From Bacteroidota bacterium (GTDB lineage Bacteria; Bacteroidota; Bacteroidia; JAFLBG01), in the NCBI GenBank assembly GCA_017303975.1, contig JAFLBG010000012.1:1-64000 (forward strand): a DNA stretch of 64,000 nucleotides, written 5' to 3'. The notes beneath the pieces were generated by a model. It worked only from the letters and a program-made list of their open reading frames with translations. It was not told the origin of the DNA and ran no database searches. The translations under genes were made by a program, and so were the position numbers. Positions 9,073 to 18,501 of the stretch are shown in pieces (position 1 is the first letter of the stretch; each line of letters begins with the position of its first letter).

Positions 9073-9088
9073 TTTAGACTGGTCTAAA
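9073..9088. promoter_or_regulatory. Candidate DtxR-family operator, divergent promoter region
   Basis: TTTAGACTGGTCTAAA is a perfect 7+2+7 palindrome in the 71-bp gap between the divergent regulator and TonB receptor genes. Its size, symmetry and A/T-rich flanks fit a DtxR/MntR-type box. One bound dimer could control both directions. Confidence 0.65.
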
Positions 9089-9111
9089 TTTATTTTGTAT
9101 AATTGCTTAAA

Positions 9112-11370
9112 ATGAAAACGGTATTCTTTTTAGTATTTGTGTTGATTTATCTTCCTAGTAATGTGTTGGGCCAAGTTGTGTCAGGTGTAGTTCGTTCCAG
9201 TAGTGGCACAGTTCCATTTGTCACTGTAGGAATAAAAGGTGCGCAGTTGGGGACTGTAAGTGATGAAAATGGTAAGTTTTCATTAAAAACGCCTCGTTAT
9301 GGTAGATATACTATTTTGGCAAAATGCGTTGGTTTTGAGGATAACGAAGTGAAAGTTACTATTGATTCTATTAAGCAGAATTCCGTTGTAATAGTTTTGA
9401 AGGAATTTACAAATGCCTTGAATGAGGTAGTTGTGTCCGGTACGCTGCAAGAAATATCAAAAAATGAATCACCTATTTCAGTTGATGTAATTACTCCTAA
9501 ATTATTTCAAAAAAATCCTACCTCTAGTTTATTTGATGCTATGCAAATGGTAAATGGAGTAATACCTCAAATAAACTGCAATGTGTGCAGTACAGGAGAT
9601 ATTCATATAAATGGTATGGAAGGTCCTTATACGATGGTTACAATTGATGGAATGCCAATTGTTAGCGGATTGGCTACAGTATATGGATTAAGCGGTATTC
9701 CTAATAGTTTGGTTAATAGAGTAGAGGTGGTTAAAGGTCCGGCTTCTACCTTGTATGGATCGGAAGCTGTTGCAGGTGTAATTAATGTTATTACCAAAAG
9801 TCCTAACACTGCTCCAAACGTAAGTGTTGAGTCATGGATGTCTTCTCAGCTTGAAAGTAATACAGATGTAGGGGTTAAGTACAAGTACAAAAACATAGAA
9901 GGTTTACTGGGTGTGAATTATTTTAATCTATCGAATAGGGTAGATGTAAATAAGGATGGATTTACAGATATAACACTACAAAATAGAATTTCTGTTTTTA
10001 ATAAATTGTCGTTTGTAAGAAAGAATAACTATGCTGCAACTGTTGCTATTAGATATATTTACGAAGATAGGTTTGGTGGAGAGTTAAACTGGAACAAATC
10101 TTTTAGGGGCACGGATAGTATTTATGGAGAGTCTATTTATACCAATAGGATAGAGGTATTGGGAAATTATCAGTTGCCAATTACTAAGTGGAATAGTTTT
10201 CTTCAATATTCGTTTACGGCTCACAAACAAAATTCTTTTTATGGTTTTGTGCCCTATATGGCAAATCAAAACATAGCTTTTTTGCAGTCGTTGAACGATA
10301 GAAAAGTTGGTAGCAATGGAAAGATATTGCTTGGTTTTCCTATGCGTTTTACTTTTTATGATGATAATACTGTTGCAACACAACGTAATTTAGACTCGTC
10401 TAAATTTTCAAATAATCCGCAACGAATTTTTATGCCTGGTGTATTTATACAGTATGAGCATAAAGTAAAATCAACTACTATACTTGTTGGTAGCAGAATT
10501 GATTATAATTCAGTACATGGGCTAATTGTTTCACCTCGATTGGCCCTCAAGCAAAAGTTGAATGATGTAAATACGTTAAGAGTTTCTGTTGGAAATGGAT
10601 TTAGAGTAGTAAACGTATTTACCGAAGATCATGCAGCCCTTACAGGTTCTAGGCAAGTGGTGATAAAGGAAAATTTGAGTCCTGAGAAATCATGGAATGC
10701 AAATTTAAATTACACATCCACTTTTGTCTTGAAGTCTGGTTATTTGAATTTAGATGCAGGTTTGTTTTATACCTATTTTGCTAATAAGATAGTTCCCGAT
10801 TATTTTACAGATGCCAATAAAATTATTTATGCTAACCTAGACGGGTATGGTATTTCTAATGGAGCTAATTTTTCTATTGATTGGAGTATGACCAATGGAT
10901 TTAAGTGTTTGTTGGGCGCCACTATTATGAAATCTTACTTGATGCAAGCAGATTCTACCAATTCTTTAGTGCGTTTTAATCAATTATTTACTCCTCTTGT
11001 TTCCGGAAATTTTACAATTAGTTATACTTTTAAATCACTTGGCGTTACTGTTGATTATACAGGTATTGTAAAAAGTCCAATGCGCTTACCTTTATTGCCA
11101 AATGATTTCAGACCGGAAGAGTCTCCTTGGCACACTATTCAAAACATTCAGTTTACAAAGAAACTAACTAGTAAATTTGAAATTTTTGCTGGGCTTAAAA
11201 ATATTTTCAATTTTATTCCAAAACATCCTATCATTCGACCATTCGATCCATTTGATAAATATGTTAGTATAGATAATCCTAATAATTACACTTTTGACCC
11301 AACCTACAATTATGCTCCAATTCAAGGAATTAGAGGCTTTGGAGGGTTTAGGTATAATTTATATAAGTAG
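9112..11370 (+). CDS. TonB-dependent receptor with Cys/Met-containing plug
   Basis: This 752-residue outer-membrane receptor has a signal peptide (~1-20, ending NVLGQ), a CarboxypepD_reg-like domain (~22-105, VSDENGKFSLKTPRYGRYTI), a plug (~115-225, with MVTIDGMP and VEVVKGPASTLYGSEAVAG) and a beta-barrel to the C-terminus. The plug contains CNVC (Cys156, Cys159) just before DIHINGMEGPYTM, a Cys/His/Met concentration that hints at a thiophilic metal ligand such as copper. ATG 9112 is preferred over an in-frame TTG at 9103 because it gives a normal MKT signal peptide. It is divergent from the regulator gene and convergent with the Czc operon, so a metal or metallophore substrate is inferred. 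A palindrome copy lies inside at 10389. Confidence 0.87.
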   Translation: MKTVFFLVFVLIYLPSNVLGQVVSGVVRSSSGTVPFVTVGIKGAQLGTVSDENGKFSLKTPRYGRYTILAKCVGFEDNEVKVTIDSIKQNSVVIVLKEFTNALNEVVVSGTLQEISKNESPISVDVITPKLFQKNPTSSLFDAMQMVNGVIPQINCNVCSTGDIHINGMEGPYTMVTIDGMPIVSGLATVYGLSGIPNSLVNRVEVVKGPASTLYGSEAVAGVINVITKSPNTAPNVSVESWMSSQLESNTDVGVKYKYKNIEGLLGVNYFNLSNRVDVNKDGFTDITLQNRISVFNKLSFVRKNNYAATVAIRYIYEDRFGGELNWNKSFRGTDSIYGESIYTNRIEVLGNYQLPITKWNSFLQYSFTAHKQNSFYGFVPYMANQNIAFLQSLNDRKVGSNGKILLGFPMRFTFYDDNTVATQRNLDSSKFSNNPQRIFMPGVFIQYEHKVKSTTILVGSRIDYNSVHGLIVSPRLALKQKLNDVNTLRVSVGNGFRVVNVFTEDHAALTGSRQVVIKENLSPEKSWNANLNYTSTFVLKSGYLNLDAGLFYTYFANKIVPDYFTDANKIIYANLDGYGISNGANFSIDWSMTNGFKCLLGATIMKSYLMQADSTNSLVRFNQLFTPLVSGNFTISYTFKSLGVTVDYTGIVKSPMRLPLLPNDFRPEESPWHTIQNIQFTKKLTSKFEIFAGLKNIFNFIPKHPIIRPFDPFDKYVSIDNPNNYTFDPTYNYAPIQGIRGFGGFRYNLYK
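10389..10404. repeat. Intragenic copy of the TTTAGACNNGTCTAAA palindrome
   Basis: TTTAGACTCGTCTAAA is a perfect copy in the barrel region of the TonB receptor gene, encoding L-D-S-S-K. It is far from any start codon, so an ordinary promoter operator role is unlikely. Confidence 0.75.
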
Positions 11371-11386
11371 CTTTATTAATTACAAT

Positions 11387-12553
11387 TTATTCTGCTTCAC
11401 TATTTTTGATTTTTGAGAGCAGATGATACGCTCCATTTGTTGCTATTTTGCTGTCTTTATTTAATGTTTGAGGAAGAATTACTTCTGTGTATCCTGATTC
11501 AGTTATACCAGTAGAAATTGTAGTCATTTTAAAACGATACATATTTTTATTTTCCTTTGGTTGGCATACAAAAATGTAATTTTTGTCTTCAAAATTTATA
11601 ATAGCTCTTTCTGGTAAAGCAGTTACATTTTGCTGGTTGGTTTCGATATACGCTTTTAAATACATACCTGGTAATAGTTCCTTGTCTTCTTTATCTAAGT
11701 GACAATGAACACGAACAGTTCTATCTTCTCCAATTTCCCTTCCAATTAGATAAACAGTTGCAAGGCGTTCTTTCGTTTCGTTGGCCAAGGTAAAGCGTAC
11801 TTTTTGTCCAATTTTTAACTTCATAACATCTTTTTCAAATACTGTTATTTCTGCATGTAGGTGTTCTGTATCTACAATTTTAAACATAATATCTGCTGGC
11901 GTAACATACATTCCAATATTTACATTTACTTGTGTAACATATCCGTTTATTGGAGCTGTAAGGGTTATCGTACTTTGAAATTCTCCTGTTTTGATTTGTT
12001 CGGGATTTATATTTAGTAATGAAAGCTTTGATTTTAATCCACTCCATTTTGCAAGCATGCTTTGGTATTGTGTTTTTGCTTGTAGCGCTATTTTTTTTGA
12101 GTTGATGTTTTCTTTTCCTAATTCTTCTTGTCTTTTGTATTCTGATTCTAAAAATTCCAATTGACTTTGTGCATCTTTATAATCCTGCTGTAGCTGAATG
12201 TATTCCATGTTTTGAAGTACGGCAATTACTTGCCCTTTTGTTACTTTCATTCCTTGCAACAGTTCGGTGGTTTTTAAGAAGCCTTCTATTGGAGCGGAAA
12301 TACTAACTAAATTTTGTGGTGGTACATCCAGTATTCCATTTGCTTTAATGGTTCCGCTAATTGATTTCATTTCAAAAGTATCGATTTTTATGTCTGCATT
12401 TTTGTATTGTTCTTCTGTCAATTCCACTATGTCACTTTCTTGTTGGGTGGGAGTTGTTTCTTCTGTAGGAATCGCTTTTTTTTCACATGCTATAAATAGT
12501 GCGCTTATAACAACTATTACTGTGTATTTATATTTGCTAATTATTGTTTTCAT
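11387..12553 (-). CDS. CzcB/CusB-like periplasmic adaptor lipoprotein
   Basis: This 388-residue membrane-fusion protein bridges an RND pump and its outer-membrane channel. It has a lipobox (SALFIAC, Cys23), a barrel-sandwich half-motif around residues 65-115 (VSISAPIEGFLKTTELLQGMKVTKGQVIAVL), a coiled-coil hairpin (~115-175), the second half-motif (ITLTAPINGYVTQVNVNIGMYV) and a C-terminal beta-barrel. Its ATG is 13 bp after the stop of the CzcA-OMF gene, so the two form an operon with the pump first. The family is clear. The metal is inferred from the pump, which is of the divalent-cation type. Confidence 0.88.
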   Translation of the reverse strand: MKTIISKYKYTVIVVISALFIACEKKAIPTEETTPTQQESDIVELTEEQYKNADIKIDTFEMKSISGTIKANGILDVPPQNLVSISAPIEGFLKTTELLQGMKVTKGQVIAVLQNMEYIQLQQDYKDAQSQLEFLESEYKRQEELGKENINSKKIALQAKTQYQSMLAKWSGLKSKLSLLNINPEQIKTGEFQSTITLTAPINGYVTQVNVNIGMYVTPADIMFKIVDTEHLHAEITVFEKDVMKLKIGQKVRFTLANETKERLATVYLIGREIGEDRTVRVHCHLDKEDKELLPGMYLKAYIETNQQNVTALPERAIINFEDKNYIFVCQPKENKNMYRFKMTTISTGITESGYTEVILPQTLNKDSKIATNGAYHLLSKIKNSEAE

Positions 12554-12566
12554 AATGTATCTTTTT

Positions 12567-15500
12567 TTAATTTTTTCCTAATAAATATTCTATGGTTATG
12601 ATGCTTTGATTGTATTGATTTAAACATTGCAGGTAATTCCCTTTTATAAGTAATGCATTTTTTAAGGCTTGCAAATACTCTATATAGCCGATATCTCCAT
12701 TTGCAAAACCTATGCCTGCTTGGCTTATAATTAGGTTTGCATTTGAAAGTGCGCTGGTTTCGTAATAATAGAGGGTGTTTTTATTTTTTAAGAAGTCTTC
12801 TATTGCTTGATTGTATTCCGATTTTACAGTTGATTGGTACTGCTCATAATTATTTTCTGTAACAGACTTATTTATTTTGGCGGCTTTTGCTTTTGCTAAT
12901 GGTGGGACAATCCATATTGGAATTGAAACACCTAATTGTACTCCAATAAAACGTTTAGATGCATTGAAATATTGATCAGTTCCGGTAGTATTTTGATAGC
13001 CAATTAATGATTGATTAAAATACCCAATATTAAAATCGGGCAGTGTGGCGGCCATTTCTAGCTTTGCTTGCCTGTTGCATACTTCAATTTGCTGTTTTAC
13101 GTATTTAAGTGAAGGGTTTTGTATGTAGTTACTGCTGTCGGATGGTATATTTAACTCAAGTTTCTTAATTTCCGAATTGATTGGTTTTACAGCATTTGGA
13201 GTGTTTATTAATGATTGAAGCCTGTGTAAATATATTTTGATGTTGGATTGATTCTGGAGCAACAAATTTTTAACCTCCAACAATTGTGTTTCTGCAGTTG
13301 TCTTTTCTAATAAATTGCTTTCTCCTATTCTAAATCGAGCTTCGCATGCTTTGTAAAAAGATTGAAATATGCTATCCTGACTTTGTAGTAGAGATTGTTC
13401 CGAGTTTAGAAATTGTAAATGATAATACGTTGATTTTAGTTGGTGTATTATTTCGTTTTGAGTGACTTGTAATTTCAGTTCACTACTTTTTGTCATTTCC
13501 TTGTATAGCTTGGCTTCATGTATAAATAATGAAGGGAATGGAATAGTTTGATTGATCGAAATGTTGTTATCTATGTTTATGGAATTGTATTGACCGTGCA
13601 TTAGATTAAAATTTGTTTTACCTATTTCAGTAGCTGTTTGCTTAAGCTTTTTATTATATTCTACTTCGTAGCTTGCTGCTTTTAAGTTGCCATTGTTTTT
13701 TAGTGCTTCTGCAATTGCTTGCTCAATTGTAATTGCAGAGGTGTTACTTTGCGCTCTGCTAAATATTGGTACACCCACCAGTAGAATACATAAGAGTGTA
13801 ACGGATGGAATTCTTTTTTTGTCTTTTTTTACACTTTCCATAAGAAAGTATAAAACAGGAAGTACCAATAATGTTAATAGAGTTGCAGAAATTAAACCTC
13901 CAATGACTACTGTGGCGAGCGGTTTTTGAACTTCAGCTCCTGATCCATGGGAAAGTGCCATAGGTAGAAAGCCTAATGATGCCACCATGGCTGTCATAAT
14001 TACGGGACGCAATCTTGTTGCAGTTCCTTTTAAAATAATCTCTTGTATATTTGTCATACCTCTTGTTTTTAAATTGTTAAACTCTGCAATGAGCACAATA
14101 CCATTTAATACCGCTACTCCGAATAGTGCAATGAATCCTACACCTGCCGAGATGCTGAACGGCATGCCTCGTATCCAAAGTGCCACTATGCCTCCTATTG
14201 CTGACAAGGGTATGGCTGTATAAATGAGTAAACTTTGTTTAATAGAATTGAATGTGAAATACAATAGTATAAATATGAGAAGCAGTGCTACTGGAAATGC
14301 TATTGATAGTCGTTTTCGTGCCTCTAGTAAATTTTTGAATGCTCCACCATAGGTTGGATAGTATCCTGGACTAAAATTAATTTTTGAATCAATTTTTTCT
14401 TTTACCTGATTTACTACGCTTTCCACATCTCTACCTCGAACATTAAAACCAACTGTGATTCTTCGTTTTGCATCATCACGTTGTATTTGGTTTGGACTAA
14501 TTTTAAATTCCACCGATGCCAATTGTGATAAGGGTATTTGATTCCCGCTAGGCGCGCTCACAAATAGATTTCGTATATCGTCTATACTTTGTCGATTTTC
14601 TTTTTCTAACCGAACAATAGCCTCGAATCTTTTTTCACCTTCATATACAAGTCCTGCGCTTTCTCCGGCAAATGCCGTCTTTATTACTTGATTCACGTCT
14701 TCAATGTTTAAGCCAAACTGAGCAATTCTATCTCTGTCAAATTTTATTACAATTTGTTGCTGACCAGTTACTTGTTCTATGTAAATGTCCTGAGCTCCTT
14801 CTATCGTGGAACATAGCTTGCCAATTTTAGTGGCATAATTAGAAAGAGTATTTAAATCTTCACCGTAAATTTTTATTAGAACATCTTGTTTAGCTCCTGT
14901 CATTAGTTCATTGAATCGCATTTGAATAGGTTGTTGAAAGCTGAATGTTACGCCTGCTAAACTGTTCAGAGCTTTCGACATTTTTTCTGCCAACTCTTCT
15001 CGATTGTCTGCTGATATCCATTCCTCTTTATCTTTAAGCACAATAATTAAATCGCAGGCTTCTACAGGCATTGGATCAGTTGGTATTTCGCTTGTGCCTA
15101 TTTTTCCAATTACCTCCTTTACTTCCGGAAATTGATCTTTCAATATTTTTGCAGCTTTTAAGGAGGTTTCAATTGTTTGAGAAATCGAGCTTCCGGTTAA
15201 TATTCTAGTTTCTACTGCAAAATCACCTTCATCTAATGTGGGGATAAATTCACCTCCCAATCCTATAAATACAAAAAAACTCCCAATAAGCAGAATACCT
15301 GCCGTTGTCACAACGAGTATTTTTCTTTTTAAGGCTAGATTAATTATTGGCAAGTAAATACGCTGAATAAATATCATTATGCGATCGGATATTGTAGCTG
15401 CATTTGTTTGATTTTTACTTAAGAATAAAGTCGATATCATTGGGACATAAGTAAGCGATAGTATAAATGCTCCGGTAATTGCAAACGAAACTGTTTGCGC

Positions 15501-16931
15501 CATTGGTTTAAACATCTTTCCTTCTATGCCAACCAACGCTAGTATAGGGAGATATACGATAAGTATAATGATCTCTCCAAATACGGCCGATTTACTCATT
15601 TTAGAAGCCGACTCGTACACTTCTGTATCTAGTTCTGTTTGCGTAAGCCGTTTGTTTAATTTTTTTGACGTAATTGTATGTAGCGTTGCTTCAACTATGA
15701 TTACTGCGCCATCAATTATTAAACCAAAGTCAATTGCGCCTAAGCTCATCAGGTTTCCCGATACACCAAATAAATTCATCATGGCAATTGCAAATAGCAT
15801 AGCTAACGGAATAACAGAAGCAACAACTAATCCTGCTCTAAAATTTCCAAGTAATAAGACCAGCACGAAAATTACAATGAGAGCGCCTTCTGCTAAATTT
15901 TTTGATACAGTATGAATTGCATTGTTTACTAGTTTGGTTCGGTCTAAGAATGGCTCTATTACAACTCCTTCTGGCAATGTTTTTTCAATTTGCTTGATTC
16001 GCTCTTTTACATTGCTAATTACTTTCGAAGAGTTAGCTCCTTTGAGCATCATTACAATTGCTCCAACTACCTCGCCTTCATTATTGCGAGTCATTGCACC
16101 GTAACGTGTAGCGTGGCCGTAGTTAATTGACGCAATATTACTAATGAGGATAGGAGTACCATTATTATTGTTTTTTACCACTATTTTTTCAATGTCTTCT
16201 ATGCTGCCTATTAAACCTTCGCTTCTTATAAAATAGGCGTTTGGCTTTTTGTCGATATATGCACCGCCAATGTTTTGATTGTTTTTTTGAAGTGCTTTAA
16301 ATACCTCTCCAATGCTAATGTTCATGCTTCTTAGCTTGTCTGGGTTTAGAGCAATTTCGTATTGTTTTACATACCCTCCAAAACTACTTACATCTGCAAC
16401 TCCTTCTGTTCCTAGTAGTTGTCTGCGAACAATCCAGTCTTGAATAGTTCTTAAATCCATCGCACTGTATTTTTTTTCAAAGCCTGGTTGTGTGTGCAAT
16501 ACGTATTGATATATCTCTCCCAACCCCGATGTGAGTGGCGCTAGCTCAGGACTACCGGTGCCATTTGGAATGAGTGATTTGGCTTGGTTTAGCCGCTCGT
16601 TTACTTGTTGTCTTGACCAATAAATATCAATGTCGTCTTTAAATACGATGGTTACGACCGATAAGCCAAATCTGGAAAAGGAACGTATCTCTTCAATTCC
16701 AGGAATGGTAGCCATTGTTTGTTCTACAGGAAATGTTACAAGACGTTCTATTTCCTCTGCTGCCAAAGATGGAGATGTTGTGATTACTTGAACTTGGTTA
16801 TTGGTAATATCTGGTACAGCATCAATAGGTAGTTGAGTAACAGAGTAGCTTCCCCAAATAATGAGTGCAATAGTAAAAAGCCCAACTATTATTTTGTTTT
16901 TAATAGAAAACAATATGATTTTGTTTAACAT
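12567..16931 (-). CDS. CzcA-type heavy-metal RND pump fused to a TolC-like outer-membrane factor
   Basis: This 1454-residue protein joins a complete HME-RND pump (residues ~1-1035) to an outer-membrane-factor domain (~1060-1454). The proton-relay motif in membrane segment 4, DFGLIIDGAVIIVEA near residue 402, has both Asp and the Glu typical of Zn/Co/Cd pumps rather than Cu/Ag pumps. At the junction, residues ~1040-1060 form a hydrophobic segment ending FSRAQ, which looks like a retained signal peptide with a signal peptidase I site. The OMF part has the two repeated alpha-hairpin regions (AIAEALKNNGNLKAA; NPSLKYVKQQIEVC). Such fusions are known in Bacteroidota. Downstream is the adaptor gene, and upstream a His-rich small protein. 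Efflux of divalent metal is inferred. Confidence 0.9.
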   Translation of the reverse strand: MLNKIILFSIKNKIIVGLFTIALIIWGSYSVTQLPIDAVPDITNNQVQVITTSPSLAAEEIERLVTFPVEQTMATIPGIEEIRSFSRFGLSVVTIVFKDDIDIYWSRQQVNERLNQAKSLIPNGTGSPELAPLTSGLGEIYQYVLHTQPGFEKKYSAMDLRTIQDWIVRRQLLGTEGVADVSSFGGYVKQYEIALNPDKLRSMNISIGEVFKALQKNNQNIGGAYIDKKPNAYFIRSEGLIGSIEDIEKIVVKNNNNGTPILISNIASINYGHATRYGAMTRNNEGEVVGAIVMMLKGANSSKVISNVKERIKQIEKTLPEGVVIEPFLDRTKLVNNAIHTVSKNLAEGALIVIFVLVLLLGNFRAGLVVASVIPLAMLFAIAMMNLFGVSGNLMSLGAIDFGLIIDGAVIIVEATLHTITSKKLNKRLTQTELDTEVYESASKMSKSAVFGEIIILIVYLPILALVGIEGKMFKPMAQTVSFAITGAFILSLTYVPMISTLFLSKNQTNAATISDRIMIFIQRIYLPIINLALKRKILVVTTAGILLIGSFFVFIGLGGEFIPTLDEGDFAVETRILTGSSISQTIETSLKAAKILKDQFPEVKEVIGKIGTSEIPTDPMPVEACDLIIVLKDKEEWISADNREELAEKMSKALNSLAGVTFSFQQPIQMRFNELMTGAKQDVLIKIYGEDLNTLSNYATKIGKLCSTIEGAQDIYIEQVTGQQQIVIKFDRDRIAQFGLNIEDVNQVIKTAFAGESAGLVYEGEKRFEAIVRLEKENRQSIDDIRNLFVSAPSGNQIPLSQLASVEFKISPNQIQRDDAKRRITVGFNVRGRDVESVVNQVKEKIDSKINFSPGYYPTYGGAFKNLLEARKRLSIAFPVALLLIFILLYFTFNSIKQSLLIYTAIPLSAIGGIVALWIRGMPFSISAGVGFIALFGVAVLNGIVLIAEFNNLKTRGMTNIQEIILKGTATRLRPVIMTAMVASLGFLPMALSHGSGAEVQKPLATVVIGGLISATLLTLLVLPVLYFLMESVKKDKKRIPSVTLLCILLVGVPIFSRAQSNTSAITIEQAIAEALKNNGNLKAASYEVEYNKKLKQTATEIGKTNFNLMHGQYNSINIDNNISINQTIPFPSLFIHEAKLYKEMTKSSELKLQVTQNEIIHQLKSTYYHLQFLNSEQSLLQSQDSIFQSFYKACEARFRIGESNLLEKTTAETQLLEVKNLLLQNQSNIKIYLHRLQSLINTPNAVKPINSEIKKLELNIPSDSSNYIQNPSLKYVKQQIEVCNRQAKLEMAATLPDFNIGYFNQSLIGYQNTTGTDQYFNASKRFIGVQLGVSIPIWIVPPLAKAKAAKINKSVTENNYEQYQSTVKSEYNQAIEDFLKNKNTLYYYETSALSNANLIISQAGIGFANGDIGYIEYLQALKNALLIKGNYLQCLNQYNQSIITIEYLLGKN

Positions 16932-17034
16932 ATACTTGTAATTAATATTTATGGCAAAATGCCACTATTAGCATTACTAATTGTGTGAGGTAAATTAGAT
17001 AGGTATTATCTAATTGGTTTATTAGAAAAGAGGA

Positions 17035-17433
17035 CTAGCCAAGTTTTGGCGGTTGCCAAATAGAATAAAAGCAAGAATCTTTTATCTGATCGTCTGTTAA
17101 ATAATATTTTTGATCGACAACAATGTTGTTTAAGAAGGACGTACTTAAGGTAATTGGTAAATAAGCACTAATTGGGCTATGCGAGCTTATGCAGGAGTTT
17201 GAATCATGATTAAACGGCATATTACCATGCTCATTCTTATCATGTTGTTCATGTTCTTGGTCTTTTTGAGAATAATGTTTTTTTAAGAAGTCGTAAAAAC
17301 CTGTTACATCTTTATGTTCTTGAGCGTGATGGTTAAAATGAATAAATAAAGTAGGCAGCTTAACCAATTCTTCTGCAAATGTTTGATTTGTTAAGAATTG
17401 AAGTAAGAGAAATATGGAAATTATTTTTTTCAA
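17035..17433 (-). CDS. Small His-rich periplasmic protein
   Basis: This 132-residue protein of unknown function has a signal peptide (residues ~1-20, ending QTFAEE) and a His/Asp/Glu-rich centre (HFNHHAQEHK, QEHEQHDKNEHGN, FNHDSN). It lies 103 bp upstream of the CzcA-OMF gene on the same strand. A histidine-rich exported protein leading a metal-efflux operon suggests metal binding or sensing in the periplasm, but this is inference from composition and position. The C-terminal half (YLPITLSTSFLNN) is uncharged and has no recognised domain. Confidence 0.7.
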   Translation of the reverse strand: MKKIISIFLLLQFLTNQTFAEELVKLPTLFIHFNHHAQEHKDVTGFYDFLKKHYSQKDQEHEQHDKNEHGNMPFNHDSNSCISSHSPISAYLPITLSTSFLNNIVVDQKYYLTDDQIKDSCFYSIWQPPKLG

Positions 17434-17526
17434 TTATATAAATGTACAATTTTTTTTGTTTCGAGAAAAGGTTTGGTGTAAGAGTGGGATATTGCTATAA
17501 ATGTTAGTTTGTTCTATCTTAATGTT

Positions 17527-18495
17527 GTGAAAAAAACAGTTGTACTTTCTTTTCTATTCATATTATTCACAATTTTAGACTCGCCTAAAATTAGTTCGTG
17601 GGGATTTTATGGACACAAAAAAATTAACAACATGGCTGTGTTTACACTTCCTCCGGCTATGATTGGGTTCTACAAAAAACATATTGATTTTATTACGGAG
17701 CATGCTGTAGATGCTGATAGTCGAAGAAGTATTGACGAACAAGAAGCTCCACGTCATTTTATTGATATAGATAGATATGGAGATCATCCTTTTGACAGTA
17801 TTCCAATGTTGTGGGAGAAAGCTGTTGTTAAATATTCAGAAGACTCCCTGAAGGCTCATGGTATTGTGCCATGGCATATTCAGGTAATGTTAGGAAGGTT
17901 AACGTTTGCCTTTAAAGAAAATAATATCAATAAAATTCTTCGTTATTCTGCTGATATTGGTCACTATGTTGCAGATGCGCATGTTCCATTACATACTACC
18001 AAAAATTACAATGGACAATTAACTAACCAAAAGGGCATACATGGCTTTTGGGAGTCGCGTATTCCTGAGCTGAAAGGTAATGAATACGACTACTTTGTAG
18101 GTAGGGCTAAATACATAGATAAATCGCAATATACAGCATGGCAAATTGTAAGGGCTAGTTTTGCTGCAAAAGACTCGGTATTGAATTTTGAGGCGAGTCT
18201 AAATTCTAGGTTTGATTCAGATAAAAAATATTCTTACGAAACACGCGGAGCAAAAAATGTAAAAGTGTACTCAATTGAGTATGCGAATGAATACGACAGA
18301 ATGTTGAACGGTATGGTAGAACGAAGAATGCGCGAGGCTATTTTAATGGTAGGTAGCTATTGGTACACCGCATGGGTAAATGCGGGGCAACCAGATTTAG
18401 ATAAATTGGTAGAGATTGATACTTTTGATACAACTCCTTTGGATACTATCTATCCTCCTAAACAAGCGTTGCAGGGCAAAGGGCACGAAGAATAG
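17527..18495 (+). CDS. S1/P1 nuclease - zinc-dependent phospholipase C superfamily protein
   Basis: This exported zinc enzyme has about 322 residues. After a signal peptide the mature protein is expected to start at Trp (SS|WGFYGHK), which in this superfamily binds zinc through its N-terminal amine. Further ligands are visible: the GHK histidine, PRHFIDIDRYG, and GHYVADAHVPLH, the HxxxDxHxPLH zinc motif. The function is phosphodiester hydrolysis, of nucleic acid or phospholipid; the substrate is unclear. GTG 17527 is preferred to an in-frame TTG at 17509 because it yields a MKK-type signal peptide. The palindrome copy at 17574 falls in the signal-peptide region. It is convergent with the SemiSWEET gene 6 bp away. 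Confidence 0.82.
   Translation: MKKTVVLSFLFILFTILDSPKISSWGFYGHKKINNMAVFTLPPAMIGFYKKHIDFITEHAVDADSRRSIDEQEAPRHFIDIDRYGDHPFDSIPMLWEKAVVKYSEDSLKAHGIVPWHIQVMLGRLTFAFKENNINKILRYSADIGHYVADAHVPLHTTKNYNGQLTNQKGIHGFWESRIPELKGNEYDYFVGRAKYIDKSQYTAWQIVRASFAAKDSVLNFEASLNSRFDSDKKYSYETRGAKNVKVYSIEYANEYDRMLNGMVERRMREAILMVGSYWYTAWVNAGQPDLDKLVEIDTFDTTPLDTIYPPKQALQGKGHEE
17574..17589. repeat. Intragenic copy of the palindrome, one mismatch
   Basis: TTTAGACTCGCCTAAA lies about 48 bp into the zinc-enzyme gene and encodes L-D-S-P-K. Being near the start codon, it could bind a regulator as a roadblock. It is also in the same phase as all the other intragenic copies. Confidence 0.65.
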
Positions 18496-18501
18496 AGAAG
18501 G

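Noticed and set aside
18188-18203. TTGAGGCGAGTCTAAA as a further palindrome copy
   Set aside because: Only the right arm matches well and the left arm has three mismatches, so it is not counted with the nine good copies. Another weak one begins at 20879.
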